From: an uncultured Clostridia bacterium
Lineage (GTDB): Bacteria > Bacillota > Clostridia > Christensenellales > UBA1242
Assembly: GCA_934772525.1 (NCBI GenBank)
Contig: CAKVMI010000001.1
Coordinates: 124,001-188,000 of the forward strand
Reading direction: 5' to 3'
Length of the DNA: 64,000 bases
Shown: positions 8,466-15,764 of the stretch, one piece after another
Position numbering within the stretch: the stretch's first letter is position 1
Layout of the letters: every line of letters starts with the position of its first letter
Made by a program: the position numbers and the translations under genes
The notes under the pieces: model-generated
What the model saw: the letters and a program-made list of their open reading frames with translations, nothing else
Databases searched by the model: none
What the model was told of the DNA's origin: nothing

Positions 8466-9773
8466 ATGAATATTTTAGAACTAATAGAAAAAAAACGTGA
8501 CGGCGAAGAACTAAGCCTCGAAGAACTTGAATTTTTCGTTCAAGGGGTAATGAAAGAAAAGTTTAAGGGGAGTCAGATTGGTGCTTTATTGATGGCTATT
8601 ACTAATAGAGGTTTTAGTGTAAGTGAAGCGTATAACTATGCCGAATGTTTGGTTGATAGCGGAATAAGGCTTAACGTATCCGATGTTGTTGATAATGCTG
8701 TTGATAAACATAGTACTGGTGGCGTTAGCGATGCTTGTACGCTTGTAGTGTTGCCCGTTCTTGCAAGTCTTGGGTATAAAGTTGCAAAGTTTAGTACAAA
8801 AAACATAGGAGCGTCTTTTGGCACTCTTGATAGACTTAGTGTCTTTAATGGCTATGCGCCAAATATTAGTTTTGATAGATTTTTCCAAATTTTAAAAGAT
8901 GTTGGTATCTCAATTATAGGCGAGAATGATAAACTAATACCAGCAGATAAAATTATTTACAAATTTCGTGAAGAAACGGGTACGGTTCCAAGTGTTCCCC
9001 TTATTGCAAGTTCAATTATGGCAAAGAAAATTGCTATGGGAACAAAGACTGTTGTAATAGATGTTAAGTGTGGTGAAGGGTCATTACTTAGTGACCAAGA
9101 CCAAGCAGAAAAATTAGCAACGTTAATGGTTAATATTGGCAAAATGGCGGGTATTAATACAACGGCAATTCTTTCAAACTTAGACCAACCGCTTGGCAGA
9201 AGTATAGGTCCTATGCTTGAAACTAGAGAAGCGTTGAAGTTATTAAATGGAGATGTAGAACTATTTGATAGCGATTTATATAATATGTGTAAAGAAATGG
9301 TTACGCATATTTTACTGAGTACAGGCAAAGCAAAATCTCGTCAGTCTGCTGGTGAAATGTTTGACGAAGTTGTGGCAAATAAATCTGCATTTAAAAAACT
9401 AAAGGCTATGGTAAAGGCTCATGGCGGAGATACCTTTGCGTTTGATGATATAGATTCGTTAATTCCTCCAGTAAATACTATTTATGTTGTGGCAGATAAA
9501 TCGGGTTATATTACAAATGTAGATACAAAGGGATTATATCAAGCAATTAATGTAATTGGTGCAACCGAAAGCGGAGAAATAAATAGATTTGTTGGGCTTG
9601 ATATAATTGTAAGAGAAGGGGATAAAATTAAAGAAGGTGATAAACTTGCTAAAGTTTATTATGCGATAACCGACCCAAATTTTGCGTCTGCTGTTACATG
9701 TATAAGGAAATGCTTTAATATTGGAAAGGTTAGACCAAACTTGAATTCATTAATTAAGAAAATAATTTTTTAA
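8466..9773 (+). CDS. pdp: Pyrimidine-nucleoside phosphorylase
   Basis: 435 residues from ATG 8466, which has CGGAGAAAA in front; an in-frame start 18 bases earlier has no such site. The family cleaves thymidine, uridine or deoxyuridine with phosphate to the base and (deoxy)ribose-1-phosphate. Visible motifs: phosphate loop DKHSTGGVSD (80-89), base-binding Arg168 (FREET), and Ser183 and Lys187 in IASSIMAKK. The C-terminal domain is complete. Odd: the usual SGRGLGHTGGTIDKLE segment reads STKNIGASFGTLDRLS here (110-125), and the usual GSGAFM reads GEGSLL. It may be divergent in substrate use. deoC follows after 20 bases, a standard catabolic pairing. Confidence 0.9.
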   Translation: MNILELIEKKRDGEELSLEELEFFVQGVMKEKFKGSQIGALLMAITNRGFSVSEAYNYAECLVDSGIRLNVSDVVDNAVDKHSTGGVSDACTLVVLPVLASLGYKVAKFSTKNIGASFGTLDRLSVFNGYAPNISFDRFFQILKDVGISIIGENDKLIPADKIIYKFREETGTVPSVPLIASSIMAKKIAMGTKTVVIDVKCGEGSLLSDQDQAEKLATLMVNIGKMAGINTTAILSNLDQPLGRSIGPMLETREALKLLNGDVELFDSDLYNMCKEMVTHILLSTGKAKSRQSAGEMFDEVVANKSAFKKLKAMVKAHGGDTFAFDDIDSLIPPVNTIYVVADKSGYITNVDTKGLYQAINVIGATESGEINRFVGLDIIVREGDKIKEGDKLAKVYYAITDPNFASAVTCIRKCFNIGKVRPNLNSLIKKIIF

Positions 9774-9792
9774 GGTAGGGTGAAATAGTTTT

Positions 9793-10479
9793 GTGCTATT
9801 TGCAAAAAAATTAAAAAATGATTACGGTGTAAGTTTAGATGAAAAAAACATAAACAAACTTATAGATTTTACCAATTTGAGCCCAATAGTTTCGCATAAA
9901 GAGTTGGAAAGATTTATTTGTACAGCGTATAAAAATAAATATTTTAGTGTAGTTGTAAATCCTGTTGATGTGGAATTTTGTAAGCAGTTTATAGATTATA
10001 AGTTTAAAAGTTCTATTAAGGTGGGTACGGTTATAAGTTTTCCGCTTGGTGCGGACACTATAGAGTCTAAAGTGTTTCAAATAAAACGAGCAATCAAAGA
10101 TGGTGTGGATGAAATAGATGTAGTTATTACACTTTCTAAAATTAAAATGAATGATTGGTCGTATTTGAAAATCGAACTTGGAAGGTTAAGGCGTGCTTGT
10201 CGAAAAAAGATTTTGAAGGTTGTAATAGAAACGGCGGTTTTAACAAAACAAGAAATCGAAAAAATAAGTATTTTATGTGCAAGAGCAAGAGTTGACTACA
10301 TAATGACTTGCACGGGGTTTGCTGATGGCGGTGCGAGTCCTGAAGTTGTTGATATTATAAGAGCGGTAATTAAAAACAAGTGTGGCATAAAAGCGTCGGG
10401 TGGAATTGAAACAAAAGCACAAGCGGTAAATTTAATTCGAATAGGTGCAAATAGAATAGGAACTAGTAGAGAGATTTAA
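9793..10479 (+). CDS. deoC: Deoxyribose-phosphate aldolase homologue lacking the catalytic lysine
   Basis: 228 residues from a GTG start with GGTAGGG upstream. The DeoC class I aldolase barrel is recognisable: FPLGADT (83-89), DEIDVVI (106-112), KVVIETAVLT (142-151), GIKASGGI (198-205) and RIGTS (221-225). DeoC normally splits deoxyribose-5-phosphate to glyceraldehyde-3-phosphate and acetaldehyde through a Schiff-base Lys in (V/I)KTSTGF. Here that segment reads YIMTCTGF: Met171 (ATG at 10303-10305) replaces the lysine. The helper Lys200 is present. The N-terminal IDHT.LKP motif is also altered to IDFTNLSP, and the protein stops just after RIGTS. Family membership is clear; standard aldolase activity is doubtful. 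It sits between pdp and tsaE. Confidence 0.85.
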   Translation: MLFAKKLKNDYGVSLDEKNINKLIDFTNLSPIVSHKELERFICTAYKNKYFSVVVNPVDVEFCKQFIDYKFKSSIKVGTVISFPLGADTIESKVFQIKRAIKDGVDEIDVVITLSKIKMNDWSYLKIELGRLRRACRKKILKVVIETAVLTKQEIEKISILCARARVDYIMTCTGFADGGASPEVVDIIRAVIKNKCGIKASGGIETKAQAVNLIRIGANRIGTSREI

Positions 10480-10481
10480 TT

Positions 10482-10898
10482 ATGGAAGAAAGATACATTA
10501 GTAATAGTTTAGAAGAAACCGAAAAAATAGCGGAAGACTTTGCAAAGACGTTAAAGTCGGGAGATATAGTTTTGCTTAGTGGTGACCTTGGTGCGGGCAA
10601 AACCCAATTTACAAAAGGTGTGGCAAAAGGTCTTGGAATAAATGACACTATACCTAGTCCTACATTTACTATTATGAATAGTTATGAAAATAGACTTTTC
10701 CATTTTGACTTATATAGATTGCATTCATTTGAAGAACTTATAAATGTTGGTGCGGAAGAATTTTTGTATTCGAATGGCATAAGTATTTTAGAATGGCCAG
10801 AATGTGTAGGTCTTGAAAATTTTCCAAATTATGCTATAATGGTAACAATTTTAAAATTAGATGAATTTAAAAGGGAAATTGTGATTAGGAGAAATTAA
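10482..10898 (+). CDS. tsaE: tRNA threonylcarbamoyladenosine biosynthesis ATPase TsaE
   Basis: 138 residues. ATPase partner of TsaB/TsaD in making t6A37 on ANN-decoding tRNAs. Walker A GDLGAGKT (34-41), then SPTFTIMNSYE and LFHFDLYRL, the family's second signature. ISILEWPE near residue 105 is also typical. The ATG lies 2 bases after the deoC stop, with only a weak ribosome site, so translation is probably coupled. It overlaps tsaB by one base (TAATG). Confidence 0.95.
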   Translation: MEERYISNSLEETEKIAEDFAKTLKSGDIVLLSGDLGAGKTQFTKGVAKGLGINDTIPSPTFTIMNSYENRLFHFDLYRLHSFEELINVGAEEFLYSNGISILEWPECVGLENFPNYAIMVTILKLDEFKREIVIRRN

Positions 10899-11497
10899 TG
10901 AAATACTTAGCATTTGATTGTTCTAGCAGTGATATTTTGGTGTGTGCAGTAAATGAAGAAAAGTGTATGAATTTAGTTAAAAAAGATAGCAGTGGAACGG
11001 AACATTTAATGGAAACTATTGATGAAGGGCTACGCCTTGTAGGGTTAAGTCTTTGTGATATAGATTACATAGGTGTATCGGTAGGTCCAGGGTCTTGGAC
11101 GGGTGCTCGAGTTGCGGTTGTGACAGCGCTTGGTATTTTGGCGGGACTTAAAAAACAAATAAAGATTGTAAAGTTTAACGCATTTGACTTGATTTCATAT
11201 AATGAAATAGAAAGTGATGCGGTTTTAGCGGTAAAGGCTTACGCGAACTTTGTATATATCAAAAAAAATGGGGAGTGTAGATGCGTTGAAAAGAAGTCGG
11301 TAGAAAGCGAAAAAATTGTATGCAGTGAACCATTGTTTGAAGGAGTTCAGATTGTCGAAAGAAATTTAAAAAGAGTTATGGATAGTAAAATTGCAAGTGG
11401 CGATTTTGCGTCCGAAAATGACCTTGAACCAATGTATTTAAGGCTTAGTCAAGCAGAGATTCAGCTCGCAAACAAAAGGAGTAAAAATGATAATTAG
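10898..11497 (+). CDS. tsaB: tRNA threonylcarbamoyladenosine biosynthesis protein TsaB
   Basis: 199 residues, slightly short for TsaB. It has the ASKHA-fold start MKYLAFDCSSSDILVC and the family motif SVGPGSWTGARV (61-72). TsaB is the non-catalytic dimerisation partner of TsaD for t6A formation. tsaD itself is not in the window. ATGA-type coupling with tsaE, and an 11-base overlap with rimI. The tsaE-tsaB-rimI order is a classic bacterial cluster. Confidence 0.94.
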   Translation: MKYLAFDCSSSDILVCAVNEEKCMNLVKKDSSGTEHLMETIDEGLRLVGLSLCDIDYIGVSVGPGSWTGARVAVVTALGILAGLKKQIKIVKFNAFDLISYNEIESDAVLAVKAYANFVYIKKNGECRCVEKKSVESEKIVCSEPLFEGVQIVERNLKRVMDSKIASGDFASENDLEPMYLRLSQAEIQLANKRSKNDN

Positions 11498-11915
11498 AAG
11501 GGCTAAAATTGAAGATGTTGAAGAAATATTTTCAATTAGAAATTCGACCGATGGAAGAATTGAAAAAAGTTCAATATTAGATGAGATTATAAACCCTAAT
11601 TATTTAGTTCTAGTTGCCGAAGAAAATGGGGAAATTGCTGGTTTTCTAAGTGTAATAAAAAATTATGACTGTGCCGATGTTATGATGATTGCAACAGGTT
11701 TATCGTATAGACGAAAGGGGGTTGCAACAAAACTTTTAAGCGAAGCGATTGGGATGCTAAAGAACTTAGGAGTTAATAGATTATTGCTTGAAGTAAACGA
11801 AACTAATATAGGAGCAATAGAACTATATAAAAAATTGGGTTTTAAACAAATTTCAATTAGGAAAAAATATTACAAAGGGCAGTTTGATGCGTTAATTATG
11901 GAAAGATTTATTTAG
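11487..11915 (+). CDS. rimI: Ribosomal protein alanine N-acetyltransferase RimI
   Basis: 142 residues, single GNAT domain. The acetyl-CoA loop is seen as GLSYRRKGVATKLL (about 71-84), followed by LLLEVNETNIGAIELYKKLGF (a C-terminal GNAT signature, quoted here over two family motifs). RimI acetylates the N-terminus of ribosomal protein S18 in E. coli. In Firmicutes the gene lies next to tsaB, as here, so the assignment leans on context. Overlaps tsaB by 11 bases. Confidence 0.85.
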   Translation: MIIRRAKIEDVEEIFSIRNSTDGRIEKSSILDEIINPNYLVLVAEENGEIAGFLSVIKNYDCADVMMIATGLSYRRKGVATKLLSEAIGMLKNLGVNRLLLEVNETNIGAIELYKKLGFKQISIRKKYYKGQFDALIMERFI

Positions 11916-11927
11916 TTACGGGGGCTA

Positions 11928-12641
11928 ATGTTGTATTACGAAATGATTGGCAACACCAAAGAAAATGTTGTATTGTTTTTGCACGGATGGGGAGCAGATT
12001 GTACAAGTTTTAGGGGTGTTGTTTTTAATTTACCAAAAAACGACGTTTCGTATATGCTTGTAGATTTTCCTGGGTTTGGCAAAAGTGAAGAACCGACTAG
12101 AAGTTATAGTGTATTAGATTACGCTGAAGAAATAATAACATTATTAGATAATCTCAAAATAAGTAAAGTGACTATTGTTGGGCATTCGTTTGGTGGACGG
12201 GTTGGTATAGTTCTTGCGAGTAAATTTTCAGAGCGTGTTAAAAAACTTATTTTAGTTGATAGTGCGGGAGTAATAGAAGGGCGTGGGTTATACTACCACT
12301 TAAAGGTTGGGTGTTATAAATTAAAGGTAAAATTGTTCGGTCGAGAAAAAGTAAAACTTGCGGGGTCGGATGACTACAAAGCGTTAAAAAGTGATGTAAT
12401 GCGTGAAACATTTAAAAAGGTTGTTAATGAAGATTTGCTAGATTTATCTAAAAATATAAAGACACCAACCGTTTTGATTTGGGGAGATAAAGATAAGGCA
12501 ACTTCCTTAAAAGCGGGCAGGAAACTAAATAAGGCAATAAAAAACTCTAAACTTGTTGTACTTAAAGGTGCGGGTCACTTTTGTTTTCTTGACAAACCGA
12601 CCGAATTTGTTTATATTTTATATGAAAGTATTTTTTTGTAA
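11928..12641 (+). CDS. Alpha/beta-fold hydrolase
   Basis: 237 residues, cytoplasmic. Oxyanion segment HGWGAD (19-24), nucleophile elbow GHSFGG with Ser87 (85-90), probable acid at Asp187 or Asp189 (WGDKDK) and His217 (GAGHF). Catalytic triad complete. Substrate cannot be told from sequence; the family includes esterases, lipases and C-C hydrolases. The gene is 12 bases behind rimI and 12 bases ahead of the MurF-type gene, so it is probably in the same transcript. GGGG lies just before the ATG. Confidence 0.88.
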   Translation: MLYYEMIGNTKENVVLFLHGWGADCTSFRGVVFNLPKNDVSYMLVDFPGFGKSEEPTRSYSVLDYAEEIITLLDNLKISKVTIVGHSFGGRVGIVLASKFSERVKKLILVDSAGVIEGRGLYYHLKVGCYKLKVKLFGREKVKLAGSDDYKALKSDVMRETFKKVVNEDLLDLSKNIKTPTVLIWGDKDKATSLKAGRKLNKAIKNSKLVVLKGAGHFCFLDKPTEFVYILYESIFL

Positions 12642-12653
12642 GGAAATTAAATT

Positions 12654-14321
12654 ATGTTTAATTTGTTGTTGTATAATGAAGTTCCGACTCCGTTTGGCTT
12701 TGATAATTGGCTAACATTTTGGCTTATACTTGTAATAAGTGTGCTAAATGCGGTGCTTATGAATTTCGTGGGGTATAAATTTTTACAAGTCTTTCAATTA
12801 TCTGGTTATAAAACTAAAGATTATTGGGCTTGGATGAAATCTAATAAGTACAAAGACTGGGGAAGATTGATTGTATTATCCTTTTTGAGTTCGGCGGCGT
12901 TGCTTGTAACAAATGTATTATTAGAACAAATTATCATTTATAAAATAATGACGTATGCGGGATTATTGTTTTACTTTTTGTTTTGTTTTGTGTACATCTT
13001 TAACGTTTATAACGTTCCGCAGAAAACCCCATTAAAGTACACGCACAGAATGACAAGGCTTTGTATTGTAATAAGTGTTTTGGTATTTGTGTTTACCTTT
13101 TTAATTATGACGGCGTCACAACTATATGTTCCATATTTTGAATTTGGTGCAGTTGGTTTAACCCCAATGCTACTACCTATTATAATTCAGTTGTCGCACT
13201 ATGTAATTTGTCCATTTGAAGCGTGGAATTCTTATAGATACATAGCACTTGCAAAAAAAGAACTTGCAAAGCATAAAGATATTAAGGTTATAGGAATTAC
13301 GGGGAGTTTTGGTAAGACTTCGGTTAAAAATATATTAACAGCTTTACTTTCCGAAAAATATAAAGTTTGTGCAACTCCACATAGTTACAATACTCCACTA
13401 GGGCTTAGTAAAACCATATTAAACAATTTAAAAGATAATGATGAAATTTTGATTGCTGAAATGGGTGCAAAGCATGTTGGAGATATAAAATATTTGGTTA
13501 ATATGGTGCATCCAACAGTTGGTATAATTACAGGTATCGGTAACCAACACTTATTGACATTTGGCAGTATTGAGAATTTAAAAAATACCAAGTTTGAACT
13601 TATAGAAGGTTTGGGTGAATCTGGAAAGGCATATTTTAATTTAGATTCTGAACCAAACTACGAACTTTTTAGTCGGGCTAAATGTGATAAGATTGGCGTA
13701 AGCATAAAAAATGAAACGGGCAAAATTTATGTGAGTGATATAAAGTCAACTTCTAGGGGTAGTACATTTTCGTTGCATGTAGACGGGAAGAGTGTTGAGT
13801 GCATTACGACACTTTTAGGGATTCATAATATTTCAAATATTTTATTGTGTGCAAGTGTGGCATACGATCTGGGTGTAAGTATATATGAATTGCAATCGGC
13901 TATTGCAAAACTAATGCCATCTGCACATAGGCTTGCGCTGGTGCCATCGGGTAATTCTATTGTTATAATTGACGATGCGTACAACGGTTGTGTTGAAGGT
14001 GCCAAGGCTGCTCTTGAAACTATAAAGCAATTCGATTCAAAAAAGATTGTTATAACACCAGGGCTTGTAGAACTTGGCAAAGAAGAATTTAATTGCAATT
14101 TTGAGTTCGGTAGACAAATGGCAAGCGTGTGTGATTATGTAATTATTAATGGTGTTGTAAATTATGATGCACTGAGTGCAGGGCTAGAATTTGGCGGTTT
14201 TGATAAATCTAAAATATTGCGAGCAGGTAGTATAAAACAAGCAATTGAAGTTATGCAACAAGTTGCAGTGGCTGGAGATGTTGTGTTATTTGAAAATGAT
14301 TTACCTGATAATTACACTTAA
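12654..14321 (+). CDS. murF: Membrane-anchored MurF-type Mur ligase
   Basis: 555 residues. Residues 1-190 hold about four to five transmembrane helices (for example 22-40, 73-90, 100-118, 136-153 and 168-185). From about 205 follows a Mur ligase: ATP loop GITGSFGKTS (214-223), AEMGAKHVGDI, GNQHLLTFGS, the second-domain IIDDAYNGCVEGAKAAL, and a C-terminal domain ending FENDLPDNY. MurF adds D-Ala-D-Ala to UDP-MurNAc-tripeptide. The next gene is Ddl, which makes D-Ala-D-Ala, supporting this assignment over other Mur ligases. Odd: the long membrane domain, and GSFGKTS in place of the usual GxNGKT. The ligase part is roughly 340 residues, short for canonical MurF. Confidence 0.82.
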   Translation: MFNLLLYNEVPTPFGFDNWLTFWLILVISVLNAVLMNFVGYKFLQVFQLSGYKTKDYWAWMKSNKYKDWGRLIVLSFLSSAALLVTNVLLEQIIIYKIMTYAGLLFYFLFCFVYIFNVYNVPQKTPLKYTHRMTRLCIVISVLVFVFTFLIMTASQLYVPYFEFGAVGLTPMLLPIIIQLSHYVICPFEAWNSYRYIALAKKELAKHKDIKVIGITGSFGKTSVKNILTALLSEKYKVCATPHSYNTPLGLSKTILNNLKDNDEILIAEMGAKHVGDIKYLVNMVHPTVGIITGIGNQHLLTFGSIENLKNTKFELIEGLGESGKAYFNLDSEPNYELFSRAKCDKIGVSIKNETGKIYVSDIKSTSRGSTFSLHVDGKSVECITTLLGIHNISNILLCASVAYDLGVSIYELQSAIAKLMPSAHRLALVPSGNSIVIIDDAYNGCVEGAKAALETIKQFDSKKIVITPGLVELGKEEFNCNFEFGRQMASVCDYVIINGVVNYDALSAGLEFGGFDKSKILRAGSIKQAIEVMQQVAVAGDVVLFENDLPDNYT

Positions 14322-14405
14322 ATTAATATAAAAATTACACCTATTAGTGAAGTTAATTTTTTGATTGAATAGAAAGTTAACAACAGTAAAAGGTGTTAAA
14401 AAGGT

Positions 14406-14448
14406 ACAAAAGAATGGTTAAAATGCTATTCTTTTGTTTTTTAATTTC
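14406..14448 (+). terminator. Intrinsic terminator after murF
   Basis: A perfect 10-bp stem (ACAAAAGAAT with ATTCTTTTGT), 12-base loop, then T-rich sequence. It closes the run that begins at pdp. Confidence 0.82.
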
Positions 14449-14510
14449 GAAAATTATTAAAAACGAAGATATGTTTTAAAAAATTAATAATTCTTTTTTC
14501 GGGGGTTAAT

Positions 14511-15647
14511 ATGAGTAAAAATTTAATAATTTGTTATGGCGGTAAGTCTACAGAAAAAGATGTATCAATAATCACGGCGTTACAAATTTATAAAAAGTAT
14601 AAGGTTAAAAATTTTGATATAACTTTGGTGTATATAAATGCGGAGGGTGAATGGTTTGTTGGAAACTCGCTTTCAGAATTTAAAAATTATGCGGGCGGAA
14701 TGGATACAAAAAAATTACAAAAGGTTGGTCTTCAACTAAATAGCAATTTTTTATATAAAATTAAAAACAACAAGTACAAGTCACTTTTTAAAATTGATTT
14801 TATTTTAAATTGTTGTCATGGTGGCGATGGTGAAAATGGAAATTTAACTGCGTTATTTGAAATGTGTGGTATTCCGTCTAGTACGGGATCTAGTGAAAGT
14901 TTGATGATTATGATGGATAAGTTTTTAACAAAGGAAGTTTTAATAGCAAACGACTTACCAACTATAGACTTTTTTTTGATTGAAAAAAATGATTGGATGT
15001 TGGCTCGTGATAAAGTTAAAGCTCAACTAGAACAATTTGGTTTGCCGATAGTTTGTAAGCCATGTGCGCAAGGTAGTAGTGTTGGAGTTTATCTAATAGA
15101 GAACATTCAAGATTTTGACAAAGCGGTAAATCTTTGTTTTGATTTTGGTACAAGAGTTATTGTTGAGCGGGCAATAATGAATAAGCGAGAATTTAATATA
15201 GCGGTAAAACTAAAAAATGGAGAAGCAGTTGCGTCATTGGTTGAAGAACCGATTGCAAAAAATACCGTAATTTCGTTTGCAGATAAGTATATGAGTGGTG
15301 GTGGAAAACTAAAAGGTGGAGCTAAAACTACCCATATTGGCGGAATGGAAACAAGTGAACGGAAGTTCCCCGCAGAGATTAATAAAAAACTAGAAAGAAA
15401 AATAACATATATTGCAAAGACCTTTTACAATTTGGTAAATGCTAATTCGGTTGTAAGAATTGATTTTTTGTATGATACTAATAATGGTGCTTTGTATTTA
15501 GGTGAGGCGAATGCAATTCCGGGTTCTCTTGGCTATTACTTTTTTGATAGAGAAGACTTCTTGGAAGAAATTGTAAAAGAAAGTATGGAATATTGGAGAA
15601 AAATTTTCATGAAAAAATACACTACACCAGTTGCAAAAATTTTCTAA
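14511..15647 (+). CDS. ddl: D-alanine--D-alanine ligase
   Basis: 378 residues. ATP-grasp ligase that joins two D-Ala for peptidoglycan. The N-terminal domain opens with NLIICYGGKSTEKDVS (family signature: GG.S.E..VS). The NCCHGGDGENG segment (about 103-113) matches the usual HG..GEDG loop. ATP-grasp elements include VCKPCAQGSSVGV (about 182-194), RIDFLYD (near 320) and GEANAIPGSLG (about 336-346), matching the metal-binding EVNT.PG region. Slightly long because of an insert around 255-285. The ATG has GGGGG 6 bases upstream. It lies behind murF but after that gene's terminator, so it may have its own promoter. Confidence 0.93.
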   Translation: MSKNLIICYGGKSTEKDVSIITALQIYKKYKVKNFDITLVYINAEGEWFVGNSLSEFKNYAGGMDTKKLQKVGLQLNSNFLYKIKNNKYKSLFKIDFILNCCHGGDGENGNLTALFEMCGIPSSTGSSESLMIMMDKFLTKEVLIANDLPTIDFFLIEKNDWMLARDKVKAQLEQFGLPIVCKPCAQGSSVGVYLIENIQDFDKAVNLCFDFGTRVIVERAIMNKREFNIAVKLKNGEAVASLVEEPIAKNTVISFADKYMSGGGKLKGGAKTTHIGGMETSERKFPAEINKKLERKITYIAKTFYNLVNANSVVRIDFLYDTNNGALYLGEANAIPGSLGYYFFDREDFLEEIVKESMEYWRKIFMKKYTTPVAKIF

Positions 15648-15704
15648 ATTTAGTAAAATAATGGCTTAATAGATAAAATAAGTAAAAAGGCTTTGAAATT
15701 TACT

Positions 15705-15733
15705 TTGTATTTTTGAAATATTTGTTATATAAT
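15705..15733 (+). promoter_or_regulatory. Promoter of the GH95-like gene
   Basis: TTGTAT, 17-base spacer, TATAAT (15728-15733), 31 bases before the start codon. Confidence 0.65.
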
Positions 15734-15764
15734 ATTAAAGTAAAAAGCAAAGTTAGGAGTATGT

